From: Paracidovorax oryzae ATCC 19882
GTDB lineage: Bacteria; Pseudomonadota; Gammaproteobacteria; Burkholderiales; Burkholderiaceae_C
Length of the DNA: 64,000 bases
Reading direction: 5' to 3'
Assembly: GCF_000687165.1 (NCBI RefSeq)
Contig: NZ_JMKU01000017.1
Location: 93,533 to 157,532, forward strand
Position 1 is the first letter of the stretch, and every line of letters starts with the position of its first letter. The notes below the pieces were generated by a model. The model was given only the letters and a program-made list of their open reading frames with translations, did no database searches and was not told the DNA's origin. The position numbers and the translations under genes are program-made. This document shows, in pieces, positions 52,575 through 61,036 of this stretch.

Positions 52575-53861
52575 TCATTCCAGGCCGTCGAAGGTCGCGT
52601 CGTCCGGCCCCACGTACCGGGGCGACTTCCACGTGGCGTCGCGCAGGGAGCCGGCGACCTGCGCCTCCACGCCCATCAGCACGGCGAACAGGGCCATGCG
52701 CACCGCGATGCCGTTGTCGGCCTGGCGGAAGATGGCCAGGCGCGGATCGTGGTTCAGGTCGGTGCTCAGGTCGTTCGCGCCCGGCCGGCCGTCGCGCGGC
52801 AAGGGATGCATGAGGATGGTTTCGGGCTTGCACACTGCATCCACCAGCGCCTTGCGCACCTGGAATTCAGGCGTATAGCCCTCGATGGCCTCGCCCTCGA
52901 AGCGCTCCTTCTGCACCCGCGTGGCATACACCACGTCGGCTCCTGTCAGCCCTGCCTCCAGCGAGGCCACGGTCTCCACGGCGTGGCCGTTGCGGGCCGC
53001 AAGTTCGACGAGGTGGGCCGGCATCTCCAGCGACGGAGGCGCCACCAGCGTGAACCGCAACCCCCGGTACAGCGAGAGTAGCCGGATCAGTGAATGCACG
53101 GTGCGACCGTACTTCAGGTCGCCCACGATGGCGATGTGCGCTCCATCGAGCAGCTTGCCCTGCCGCGAGAACTCGCGCTGGATGGTGTAGAGGTCGAGGA
53201 TCGCCTGGCTGGGGTGCTCGCCCGGCCCGTCACCGGCATTGATCACGGGAATGTTCGTGGCGCGGGCGAATTCGGCGACCGAACCCTGGTCCGGGTGACG
53301 CACCACCAGCGCATCGACGTACCCGCTCATCACGCGGCTCGTGTCGTAGATCGATTCGCCCTTGGCCATGGACGAGAAGGTGAAGCCGGTGGTGTCGCAC
53401 ACGCTGCCTCCCAGCCGGCAGAACGCCGCGCCGAAGCTCACCCGGGTGCGCGTGCTGGCCTCGAAGAACAGGCTGCCGAGCACCGCGCCCTCGAGCACCC
53501 GGGATACCTTCTGCCGGCGCGCGATGGGCTGCATCACGTCGGCGACGTGGAACAGGTCCTCCAGGCTGCCGCGGTCGAACTGCGACACCGACAGCAGGTG
53601 GCGCTGCCCCTCCACCGCGATACGGTCGGCGAGCGGCCGGTGGTCCGGCTGCCCTGGCAGTTCGGCCGCCAGCGCCTCGTGCCGCAGGATCTCGGCGACG
53701 AATTTCCCGACCATGTCCGGCATGGCCCGTGATTCCGACGAATCCTCCGGCAGCAGCCAGGTATCGAGCGCGCGGCGCCGCACGCCCAGGCGCTCGGCAA
53801 ACGCATTGCGCGTCAGGTTGAGGCGGCGCATCGCGTCGCGCAAGAATTCCTGTTGTTGCAT
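52575..53861 (-). CDS. pyrB: Aspartate carbamoyltransferase with N-terminal HTH-like domain
   Basis: A 428-residue protein. Residues from about 85 onward are a complete aspartate carbamoyltransferase, which makes N-carbamoyl-aspartate for pyrimidines. The carbamoyl-phosphate loop is STRTRVSF, the 80s-loop is SSMAKGES, and HPLPRDGRP, the aspartate loop and the RMALFAVLMG end are all intact. Residues 1-80 are extra: LRDAMRRLNLTRNAFAERLG and then VRRRALDTWLLP read like a lambda-repressor-type helix-turn-helix (helix, turn with Gly26, recognition helix). Typical PyrB is about 310 residues. No pyrI or pyrC neighbour is present. The upstream region carries a perfect 14-bp inverted repeat, compatible with DNA binding by this domain. 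The enzyme call is firm; the DNA-binding role is inferred. Confidence 0.88.
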   Translation of the reverse strand: MQQQEFLRDAMRRLNLTRNAFAERLGVRRRALDTWLLPEDSSESRAMPDMVGKFVAEILRHEALAAELPGQPDHRPLADRIAVEGQRHLLSVSQFDRGSLEDLFHVADVMQPIARRQKVSRVLEGAVLGSLFFEASTRTRVSFGAAFCRLGGSVCDTTGFTFSSMAKGESIYDTSRVMSGYVDALVVRHPDQGSVAEFARATNIPVINAGDGPGEHPSQAILDLYTIQREFSRQGKLLDGAHIAIVGDLKYGRTVHSLIRLLSLYRGLRFTLVAPPSLEMPAHLVELAARNGHAVETVASLEAGLTGADVVYATRVQKERFEGEAIEGYTPEFQVRKALVDAVCKPETILMHPLPRDGRPGANDLSTDLNHDPRLAIFRQADNGIAVRMALFAVLMGVEAQVAGSLRDATWKSPRYVGPDDATFDGLE

Positions 53862-53869
53862 GGGATATA

Positions 53870-53914
53870 TACGCAATGCGTTTTCAATGAATCGAATTTG
53901 AAACGCATTGCGTA
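53870..53914. promoter_or_regulatory. Paired palindromes, likely operator upstream of pyrB
   Basis: TACGCAATGCGTTT (53870-53883) and AAACGCATTGCGTA (53901-53914) form a perfect 14-bp inverted repeat with 17 bases between. Each arm contains its own 11-bp palindrome ACGCA-W-TGCGT; the centres are 32 bp apart, about three helical turns. The site begins 9 bp upstream of the pyrB start codon. A repressor binding here would block pyrB. Confidence 0.65.
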
Positions 53915-53986
53915 CACAAGTCAAGCCAGAAGCTCCCGAATACACAGACTTGGCATGGCATGCAAAGCCCGCCGCGCTGCTTCGGC

Positions 53987-54047
53987 TTCGCCACCGGGCA
54001 CACCGCTTCGCGCCTGGAACATGCGCTGCGCCCCCCCGCCCTACCCT
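53987..54047 (+). promoter_or_regulatory. Perfect PIP box with -10 element
   Basis: TTCGC at 53987-53991 and TTCGC at 54007-54011, spaced by exactly 15 bases, followed 30 bases later by TACCCT (54042-54047), a match to the TANNNT -10 box found with HrpX-regulated promoters. The start of the hydrolase-like gene lies 63 bases after the box. Regulation by an HrpX-like activator is inferred. Confidence 0.8.
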
Positions 54048-54074
54048 GGTGTTTTGATCTTCTTGATCATCGAT

Positions 54075-55445
54075 ATGGCACCCATCAATCTCAATCCGTT
54101 TTCCCGCAAAAAAACCCACCGCCACTCCCAGGGCGAAAGCTCTTCCCAAGCCACCGAGCGCGCTTCCCGGCATGCGCCCCGCTCCGCGGCGTCGGACCAC
54201 CTCCCGGCCCGGCAGGGCACGCGCTCTGCCGGTGCAGGGGGGTCCGCTCCCGCCCCGCGGCTGGAACGCCTGCGCCCCATCGTCCGCAGCGAGTACGCCG
54301 AACAGTTGGCTACCCGCGCGGCCCAGTCTGCAACATCACCCGAAGGGTCGAGCATCGGCCGCGGCGGCCCTTATATCGACCATCGGATCAACCCTCCCGA
54401 CGAAGAGGAATGGCAGAACCTCTTCGATGCAGATTCTGCGGCGCTCCTGGGCCTGGAGGAACCCGAATGGGCACAGGCGTCGCAGGCCTGGAATCCCTGG
54501 TACGGTGACGCCACGCCAGCGTGGCAGGGGCAGACTGCCACGACCCGGATCGATCTCCGGGACTATCCCCACGCCAGCGTAGGCTCCCTGCCGGAACCAG
54601 TGCTGCAAAGCCTGGGAACCGCCCTCGGCCTGCCGGGCAGCACCGGCTATCTACCGGCTCCAGCGCTTGCCGAAGGCATTCGCCAAAGCCTGGCAGCACT
54701 GGACATGGGCGTGTTCTCGGTCTATGACGATGTGCATATCCTCAACATGGACCGCGACACGCCGTTGCGGCGCAACCTCGACTCCGGCGACCGGCACAGG
54801 CTCTCGCATCTCGCGACCAAGACCCATATGACGATCCGACAGACGCCTGTCACGCCGGCCGTACCGGGCGGGCCATCCTATCGTGTCAGCATCTATTTCG
54901 ACGGAATGCCGGATGGCAGCAAGCAGCAGAACGGCACCACCCTGAAGGGGGGGGTGGGACAGGTCTACCGCATGGCCTGCGAGGCGGCGCAACTCGTCGC
55001 CAAGGCACTGCAGGCCGATCCGACGGTGCAGGTGTCGCACATCTGCGGCTTGTCCATGGGCGGGGGCAGTGCGCAGATGTTCGCAGCGGTGCTGCAAGGC
55101 CACCTGCCGTGGGCCCCGCGGCCTGCGCTGGTGCTGCTCGACCCGATGCTGCTCAACCCGAAGCAGAAGGCGCACGCGTTGGCGCAGAGCCCCCATGGCT
55201 ACGATTTCACCCAGCCACGCGGCATCGCGCTGACCCTGGACTACGCGGCCAATCCCCGCAAATGCCTCATGGACCGCCAGCACGCCATCGGCCGGTCATC
55301 CGAGGGACTGGTCCGGTTGCGGTTGGGACTGACCGACCGTGACGGGCTGGGCGGCACGCCTCCGAAGCCCTACGGGCCGCCGGGCACGGGCTACCACGCG
55401 AACCGCCACCACTACGAGGCCGCGCTGGCGCGCTTCACAGGCTGA
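54075..55445 (+). CDS. Putative type III secreted effector with lipase-like hydrolase domain
   Basis: A 456-residue protein. The N terminus (residues 1-60) is rich in Ser, Arg, His and Ala and has no acidic residue before Glu21, like type III secretion signals. Residues about 100-260 have no recognisable fold. Residues 268-456 look like an alpha/beta hydrolase: strand YRVSIYFDGMPDG, helix VYRMACEAAQLVAKAL, strand-elbow-helix VSHICGLSMGGGSAQMF with candidate nucleophile Ser327. Asp356 (in LVLLDPMLL) and a C-terminal histidine (His441, 445 or 446) could complete the triad. The start is set by the promoter: a perfect PIP box and a -10 element lie just upstream. Mean GC is a little lower than in its neighbours. 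I cannot link it to a named effector. Confidence 0.7.
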   Translation: MAPINLNPFSRKKTHRHSQGESSSQATERASRHAPRSAASDHLPARQGTRSAGAGGSAPAPRLERLRPIVRSEYAEQLATRAAQSATSPEGSSIGRGGPYIDHRINPPDEEEWQNLFDADSAALLGLEEPEWAQASQAWNPWYGDATPAWQGQTATTRIDLRDYPHASVGSLPEPVLQSLGTALGLPGSTGYLPAPALAEGIRQSLAALDMGVFSVYDDVHILNMDRDTPLRRNLDSGDRHRLSHLATKTHMTIRQTPVTPAVPGGPSYRVSIYFDGMPDGSKQQNGTTLKGGVGQVYRMACEAAQLVAKALQADPTVQVSHICGLSMGGGSAQMFAAVLQGHLPWAPRPALVLLDPMLLNPKQKAHALAQSPHGYDFTQPRGIALTLDYAANPRKCLMDRQHAIGRSSEGLVRLRLGLTDRDGLGGTPPKPYGPPGTGYHANRHHYEAALARFTG

Positions 55446-55452
55446 ATCCAGG

Positions 55453-56889
55453 CTACAGCTGGAACCCGACCGCCCGCACCACGCCTTCGGCAATGTCCCG
55501 CGGCCACGACGGCGGGCGGGCATGCAGGCGCCGGGCGCGGGCGAACTGCGCTTCGCACCAGCCCGCCAGCCACCCTACTTCCTCCGGCCCGTAGAAGGCC
55601 GTCATCGCCTCGTAGTTGAGGAACAGGCTGCGTGCGTCGAGGTTGAGCGAGCCCGACAGCGCGAGGTCGCCGTCGATCACCACCGCCTTGGCATGCACCA
55701 TGCCGGGCGCGAGCCAGACCTCCGCGCCGGCCTGGGCCAGTTCGCGCAGGGCGCGGGGGCGCGCCCAGTCGGCCAGCCGGTGGTTGGAGCGCTCGGGCAC
55801 CAGCAGGCGCACCTGCACGCCGCGCCGGCAGGCCAGGCACCAGGCATCGAGCAGCGCATCGTCCGGCACGAAATACGGCGTCACCGCCACGATGCGCTCC
55901 TGCGCGTGGTAGGCGCCGGCCACCAGCAGCGCATGCACCGTGTCGTCCGCATGGTCGGGGCCGCTGGGCACCCACTGCGCGGGCACGCCCTCCGGCGGGC
56001 CGGGGGGCAGCGGCCGCGGCAGCACCGCGCGGGCCATGCGCCCGCTCGCCGCCTGCCAGTCGGCCGCGAACTGGGCTGCGGCCTGCAGCGCGATCGGCCC
56101 GTCGATCTCGTAGCTCAGGTCGATCCAGGCCGGCAGCTGCGGCCGGTCCAGGAAATACTCGCAGGCCAGGTTGCGGCCACCACTCCAGAGCCGCTCGCCA
56201 TCGGCCACCACCATCTTGCGGTGGTTGCGCAGGTTGGTGTGGCCGCGCATCGGGTTGTGCAGCAGCGGCATGAAGCGGCGCACCTGCACCCCGCCCTGCT
56301 TCAGCGTGCGCGACAGCTCCGCCGGCATGCCCAGGCTGCCCACCGCGTCCAGCAGCAGCCGCACCGCCACGCCCCGGCCTGCGGCCTCCTGCAGCGCCGC
56401 GGCCACGCGCCGGCCCACCTCGTCGTCGCCGAAGACGAAGGTGCAGACATCCAGGCTGTGTTGCGCCGAGGCCACCGTGGCCAGCAGCGCCTCCAGCGCC
56501 TGCGGGCCCTGACCGTGGAAGACGATGCGCGCATTGCGCACCGGCGGCGCCAGCTCCAGCCCCGCCAGCAGCTGCGTGGCCCAGGCGGGCCCGGGTGGAG
56601 GCAACGGTGCCGGCGAAGCTTCCGGTGGCGGGCCGGCGACCAGCGATGCCGGTCCGGCCGCCAGCATGGGGGCGGCGCGCCGCTGCGGACGCACGAACTT
56701 GCGCGATCCGAACATCAGGAACAGCGGCACCGCCGCATACGGGAAGGCCACGATCGCCAGCACCCAGCCCATGGCCGCCGAGGGATGGCGGCGCTGGCGC
56801 CCGATGCGCGTGGCCATGACGTAAACCAGCAGGCCCACGGCCACGAAAACCGCATGCCCCAGGCCCGAGAGCAGCGCGAAGCGCGTCAA
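55453..56889 (-). CDS. Phospholipase D family protein, probable cardiolipin synthase
   Basis: A 478-residue phospholipase D superfamily enzyme with an N-terminal membrane part of two helices (LGHAVFVAVGLLVYVM and MGWVLAIVAFPYAAVPLFLM, then SRKFVRP as in PLDc_N proteins). The two HKD motifs are HTNLRNHRKMVVADG near residue 218 and HAKAVVIDGDLALSGSLNLD near 400, both complete. The architecture is that of ClsA-type cardiolipin synthases, which join two phosphatidylglycerols. The start is probably TTG at 56889, overlapping the histidine kinase stop by 4 bp; the first in-frame ATG (56818) would delete the first membrane helix. It is the last gene of the two-component operon. Confidence 0.87.
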   Translation of the reverse strand: MTRFALLSGLGHAVFVAVGLLVYVMATRIGRQRRHPSAAMGWVLAIVAFPYAAVPLFLMFGSRKFVRPQRRAAPMLAAGPASLVAGPPPEASPAPLPPPGPAWATQLLAGLELAPPVRNARIVFHGQGPQALEALLATVASAQHSLDVCTFVFGDDEVGRRVAAALQEAAGRGVAVRLLLDAVGSLGMPAELSRTLKQGGVQVRRFMPLLHNPMRGHTNLRNHRKMVVADGERLWSGGRNLACEYFLDRPQLPAWIDLSYEIDGPIALQAAAQFAADWQAASGRMARAVLPRPLPPGPPEGVPAQWVPSGPDHADDTVHALLVAGAYHAQERIVAVTPYFVPDDALLDAWCLACRRGVQVRLLVPERSNHRLADWARPRALRELAQAGAEVWLAPGMVHAKAVVIDGDLALSGSLNLDARSLFLNYEAMTAFYGPEEVGWLAGWCEAQFARARRLHARPPSWPRDIAEGVVRAVGFQL

Positions 56890-58409
56890 GCGCCGCCCCC
56901 CGGGCTCCCCGTGCCACCGCCTGGCAGCGCCGGAACGCCGGCCGCCGCCGCGAAGCGCACCGCCACGCGCAACCCGCCCAGGCGCGGCGATGCATCCAGC
57001 GCCACCGAGGTGCCGTGCAGCCGCGCGATCGACTCCACGATCGCCAGGCCCAGCCCGCTGCCGCCCACCGGCGCGCTGCCGGCCGCCGCCGGCGCGCGGT
57101 AGAAGCGCCCCAGCACGCGCTCGCGGTCGTCCTCGGCAATCCCGGGGCCGCTGTCCTCCACCACCAGCTCCACGCCGGCCGGCCCCGGGCCTGCGGCCAC
57201 TTCGCGCACGTGCACGTCCACCACGCCGCCAGTGGGCGTGTACTTCACGGCGTTGTCCACGAGGTTGCGCAGCAGGATGCGCAGCGCATCCGCATACCCC
57301 AGCACCGCCACCGCGTCGCCGGTCGCAAGGCCCAGGTCGATGTCCTTGTTCTGCGCGGCAGGCGTGGCATCGGCCACGGCCTGCCGGGCGAGTCCGGCCA
57401 GGGGCACGGGCTCGGGGGGCGTTCCGGCAGCGGCGCTGGCCTCCTGCCGCGCCAGGGCCAGCAGTTGCTCCACGAGGCGCGTGGCACGGTCGATGCCGGC
57501 CGCGAGCCGGCCCGCCGCCACCGCACGCGCCTCTTCGCTGCCCGCGCGCTGCAGGCCCTGCAGCTGCAGCTTGAGCGCCGCCAGCGGCGAGCGCAGCTCG
57601 TGCGCCGCATCCGCCACGAAATGCTGCTGCGCCTCGAAGGCGCGCCGCACGCGCTCGAACAGCAGGTTCAGCTCGTCCACCATCGGCCGCACCTCGTCCG
57701 GCAGCGCGCCCGCATGCACGGGCGACAGGTCGTCGGCCTGCCGCTTCGCCAGCTGCCGCCGCACCCGTTCCACGGGCGCGAGCGAGCCGCTCACCGCCCA
57801 CCACACGGCCAGGGCCAGCAGCGGCGCCAGCAGCGCGATCGGCCCTGCCGTGCGCCAGGCCAGGTCGCGCGCCATCGCGCGGCGCGCGGCCATGTCCTGC
57901 GCCACCTGGATCACCTGCGAGCGCGTCTGCACCGAGAACACGCGGTAGGTGGTGCCGTGCGCGCGCACGTTCGAGAAACCCAGCACCGCGCGCTGCGGCA
58001 GCGCCGCGCCCACGGACGACTCGAACACCCGCAGCCCGTCGGACGACCAGATCTGCACCACGAACTCGGTGCTCTCCTCCTCCTGCTCCAGCGGCTCCGG
58101 CGTGCCCTCCGCCATGGCCGGCACGCCAGGGCGCAGCGCCATCGCCGTCTGCTGCATGTGGTAGTCGAAAATCTGGTCCGCCTCGGCCAGCGCCGAGCGG
58201 TAGGCGAGCGCGAACTGCAGCAGCGCCGCGCAAACGATCGACACGAACAGGAAGCACAGCAGCCGCGCCCGCAGCGAGTGCGGCGCGCGCGCGGAGAGGG
58301 CGTCCATCCAGCGGCTCCAGCGGCTGCCGCCGCGCGGGGGCGGCGCGGACGCATCGGCCGGCGCCGCTTCGAGCCTGTCGCCCGGGCCGCCGTCCACCAC
58401 CCCGCTCAT
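56886..58409 (-). CDS. Sensor histidine kinase (QseC/PmrB type)
   Basis: A 507-residue membrane kinase. Helix 1 is about 48-70 and helix 2 about 188-206, with a periplasmic sensor region of about 115 residues between them containing an acidic patch EPLEQEEES (about residues 105-113). A HAMP-like linker, then the H box FVADAAHELRSPLAALKLQ with phosphoacceptor His270, follow. The ATPase domain has N box NLVDNAVKYTP, DSGPGIAEDD and GGSGLGLAIVESIA. The acidic periplasmic patch may bind metal ions or cationic peptides as in PmrB-like sensors (inference). It overlaps the response regulator stop by 4 bp (ATGA) and is followed by the cardiolipin synthase gene. Confidence 0.93.
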   Translation of the reverse strand: MSGVVDGGPGDRLEAAPADASAPPPRGGSRWSRWMDALSARAPHSLRARLLCFLFVSIVCAALLQFALAYRSALAEADQIFDYHMQQTAMALRPGVPAMAEGTPEPLEQEEESTEFVVQIWSSDGLRVFESSVGAALPQRAVLGFSNVRAHGTTYRVFSVQTRSQVIQVAQDMAARRAMARDLAWRTAGPIALLAPLLALAVWWAVSGSLAPVERVRRQLAKRQADDLSPVHAGALPDEVRPMVDELNLLFERVRRAFEAQQHFVADAAHELRSPLAALKLQLQGLQRAGSEEARAVAAGRLAAGIDRATRLVEQLLALARQEASAAAGTPPEPVPLAGLARQAVADATPAAQNKDIDLGLATGDAVAVLGYADALRILLRNLVDNAVKYTPTGGVVDVHVREVAAGPGPAGVELVVEDSGPGIAEDDRERVLGRFYRAPAAAGSAPVGGSGLGLAIVESIARLHGTSVALDASPRLGGLRVAVRFAAAAGVPALPGGGTGSPGGGA

Positions 58410-59065
58410 ACCTTCGGCACCATGTAGCCCACGCCCCGCACGTTCAGCACCAGGTCCGCGCCGAGCTTCTTGCGCAGCCCGTGGATATAGACCTCGACCG
58501 CATTGCTGCTGATCTCGTCCTTCCAGCTGTAGAGCTTTTCCTCGAGCTGAGCGCGCGAGAGCACGCGCCCCGGGCGGGCGATGAGCGGCTCCAGCACCGC
58601 CCATTCGCGCCCGGACAGCACCACGGGCTCGCCGTTCACGGTGACCTCGCGGGTGGCCGGATCGATGGTCACGCCCTTGTGCTCATAGACCGGCTCGGCC
58701 CGGCCTGCCGCGCGCCGCGCCAGCGCCCGGATGCGCGCCAGCAATTCATCCAATTCGTAGGGCTTGAGCACGTAGTCGTCGGCACCGGCGTCCAGGCCCT
58801 GCACGCGCTGGGCCACCGCGTCGCGCGCCGTGGCCACCAGCACCGGCGTGCGGTCCTTGCGCGCGCGCAGATCGCGCAGCACCTCCAGGCCGTCGCGGCG
58901 CGGCAGGCCCAGGTCCAGCAGCACCACGTCGTAGGTCTGCGTGCGCAGCGCCGTATCGGCCATCTCGCCATCGCGTACCCAGTCCACCGCGTGCTGCTCC
59001 GCGCGCAGCAGGTCATACACGGCTTCGCCGATCATCGTGTCGTCTTCCACCAGCAGAAGGCGCAT
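58406..59065 (-). CDS. OmpR-family response regulator
   Basis: A 219-residue response regulator. The receiver domain has the acidic pair ED at 7-8, phosphoacceptor Asp51 in VVLLDLGLP, and Lys100 in DDYVLKP. The C-terminal winged-helix domain contains LSGREWAVLEPLIARPGRVLS and the recognition helix region NAVEVYIHGLRKKLG, typical of the QseB/PmrA/TctD branch. It is encoded directly ahead of its kinase. Four 11-bp-spaced GGCTTAG repeats upstream of the neighbouring degP gene are good candidate binding sites, because regulators of this branch bind direct repeats with 11-bp spacing. The gene lies 196 bp from degP with no visible control element between. Confidence 0.93.
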   Translation of the reverse strand: MRLLLVEDDTMIGEAVYDLLRAEQHAVDWVRDGEMADTALRTQTYDVVLLDLGLPRRDGLEVLRDLRARKDRTPVLVATARDAVAQRVQGLDAGADDYVLKPYELDELLARIRALARRAAGRAEPVYEHKGVTIDPATREVTVNGEPVVLSGREWAVLEPLIARPGRVLSRAQLEEKLYSWKDEISSNAVEVYIHGLRKKLGADLVLNVRGVGYMVPKV

Positions 59066-59261
59066 GGCAGGTGTCCTCGGAAGGTAGTTTCGTTCCCGCG
59101 CCGGCCGGGAGCAGGCCAGGGCCCGGCGCCATCCGCCAAGGATAGCGGCAGGCCCTGCTGCGCCGCGTAGGAACCGGCCGGGCCGCAGGGACATGGGCCC
59201 GCCCAATGCGGGCCGAGGCCCCGGGCTCCGCCGGCGATGACCGGCGCCCGCCCGGGAAGGG

Positions 59262-60812
59262 TCAGCCCAGGGGCACGGGCACGAAGATCTTGTCGCCGTC
59301 GCGCTGGATCAGCAGCGCCACCGACTTGCCCGCCTTGGCCATCGCGGCGCGCACCTGCTCGATGCTCTGCGCCGGCGCGCCGTTGATGGAAAGCAGCACG
59401 TCGCCGGGGGCCACGCCCGCCAGGGCGGCCGGGCCGCGCGCTTCTTCCACCACCAGCCCGCCGCTCACGCCGGCCTCGCGGCGCTCCTGCGGCTGCAGCG
59501 GCCGCAGCGACAGGCCCAGCTGGCCCTTGCCCACGGCCTTGTCGGCGCTGGCCAGCTTGGCCGGCTTGTCGTTCGCATCGCCCAGCGTCGCGGTGAGCTC
59601 TTCCTGCTTGCCGTGGCGCCACACCTCCATGCGCGCGGTGGAGCCGGGCGCGGACTGGCCCACGAAGGCCGGCAGGTCGCCGGACGCCACGATGGGCTGG
59701 CCGTTGATGCGCAGGATCACGTCGCCCGACTTCAGGCCGGCCTTGTCCGCGGGGCCGCCCGGCTCCACGCCCGCCACCAGCGCACCTTCGGGCTTGTCGA
59801 GCTGGAAGGAATCGGCGAACGCCTGGTTCACCTCCTGCACCGACACGCCCAGGCGCGCATGGCTGGCCTTGCCCGTGGCCAGGATCTGCTCCTTCACCCG
59901 CTCCGCCACTTCGATCGGGATCGCGAACGACACGCCCTGGTAGCCGCCCGAGCGGCTGTAGATCTGCGAGTTGATGCCCACCACCTCGCCGCGCGAGTTG
60001 AACAGCGGGCCACCGGAATTGCCGGGGTTCACCGCCACGTCCGTCTGGATGAAGGGCACGAAGCTGTCGTCCGGCAGCGCCCGGCCCTTGGCGCTCACCA
60101 CGCCCGCCGTCACGCTGTTCTCGAAGCCGAACGGCGAACCGATGGCCAGCACCCACTCACCCACCGCGAGCTTTTTCGTATCGCCCAGGTGCACCACGGG
60201 CAGGTCCTTCGCGTCGATCTTCAACACGGCGATGTCGGTCTTGGGATCGGAGCCCAGCACCTTGGCGCGGAACTCGCGCCGGTCGGTGAGCTTCACCGTG
60301 ACCGTATTGGCGCCCTTCACCACGTGGGCATTGGTCAGGATGACGCCGTCCGGGCTCACGATGAAGCCCGAGCCTTCGCCGCGCATCGGCACCTCGCGCT
60401 GCGGCATGCGCCCGCCCCCCGCGCCGGGCATGCCGGGCATGCCGAAGCGGCGGAAGAACTCGAAGAACGGATCGTCCGGATCCATGCCCTGACCGCCGCG
60501 GGGCTGCTGGTGCTGGGCGGACGGCGTCTCGTCGTCGCCGTCATCCCCGCCGTTGTACGAGGTCTTGGTCGTGCCCGTCACGCTGATGTTCACCACCGCC
60601 GGACCGTTGAGCGCCGTGATCTGCGCGAAATCCGGGGCGGACACGCCGGAATACGCCGCCGGCGCCGCGGCCACCGGCCCCGTGGCCGCGGGAGGCACGG
60701 CGGCATGGCTGGAATGCAGGTTGGTGACGAGCCCCGCGCCCGTCGCCCCCATGGCCCCGGCGACCACCAAGGCGAGGGTCAGGCGGCGGGGCGTGGAGAG
60801 GATCGTGTTCAT
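59262..60812 (-). CDS. Periplasmic serine protease, DegP/MucD family
   Basis: A 516-residue HtrA-type protease and chaperone for misfolded envelope proteins. The N-terminal signal anchor (LTLALVVAGAMGATGAGLVT) is followed by a linker. The protease domain has the triad His163 (NAHVVKG), Asp193 (KTDIAVLK) and Ser266 (NPGNSGGPL). Two PDZ domains (about 320-400 and 430-516) follow with LGVSVQEVN and GVAPGDVLLSINGAP. A Gly/Met-rich loop near 121-140 and an acidic stretch near 90-115 resemble the LA loop of DegP. Four direct GGCTTAG repeats precede the gene, suggesting control by an OmpR-type regulator, perhaps the one encoded next door. Confidence 0.94.
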   Translation of the reverse strand: MNTILSTPRRLTLALVVAGAMGATGAGLVTNLHSSHAAVPPAATGPVAAAPAAYSGVSAPDFAQITALNGPAVVNISVTGTTKTSYNGGDDGDDETPSAQHQQPRGGQGMDPDDPFFEFFRRFGMPGMPGAGGGRMPQREVPMRGEGSGFIVSPDGVILTNAHVVKGANTVTVKLTDRREFRAKVLGSDPKTDIAVLKIDAKDLPVVHLGDTKKLAVGEWVLAIGSPFGFENSVTAGVVSAKGRALPDDSFVPFIQTDVAVNPGNSGGPLFNSRGEVVGINSQIYSRSGGYQGVSFAIPIEVAERVKEQILATGKASHARLGVSVQEVNQAFADSFQLDKPEGALVAGVEPGGPADKAGLKSGDVILRINGQPIVASGDLPAFVGQSAPGSTARMEVWRHGKQEELTATLGDANDKPAKLASADKAVGKGQLGLSLRPLQPQERREAGVSGGLVVEEARGPAALAGVAPGDVLLSINGAPAQSIEQVRAAMAKAGKSVALLIQRDGDKIFVPVPLG

Positions 60813-60861
60813 GGCAAACCTTTCAGGTGGGTTGTGGCATGGACGGGAGTGTGCGGAGCGA

Positions 60862-60901
60862 GGCTTAGAGCGGGCTTAGAGGATGGTTAGGGGAGGCTTA
60901 G
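60862..60901 (-). promoter_or_regulatory. Four 11-bp-spaced direct repeats upstream of degP
   Basis: GGCTTAG at 60862-60868, GGCTTAG at 60873-60879, GGTTAG at 60885-60890 and GGCTTAG at 60895-60901. The TTA trinucleotides fall at 60865, 60876, 60887 and 60898, an exact 11-bp period, i.e. one helix face. On the degP strand this reads CTAAGCC four times, 50-90 bp ahead of the start codon. Such arrays are typical of OmpR-family regulators. Confidence 0.65.
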
Positions 60902-61036
60902 GGTGGTGTGGGAAGGTACCGGCCCAGGAGGTGCTCAGCACTGCGAGAGGAAGCCGGCTGATGGGTGCCGCAGGTGCGCGCAACCCAGTGCAACCGAGGG
61001 CGCACTGGCAAAAACGCTACGAACCGCGTACCTTAT

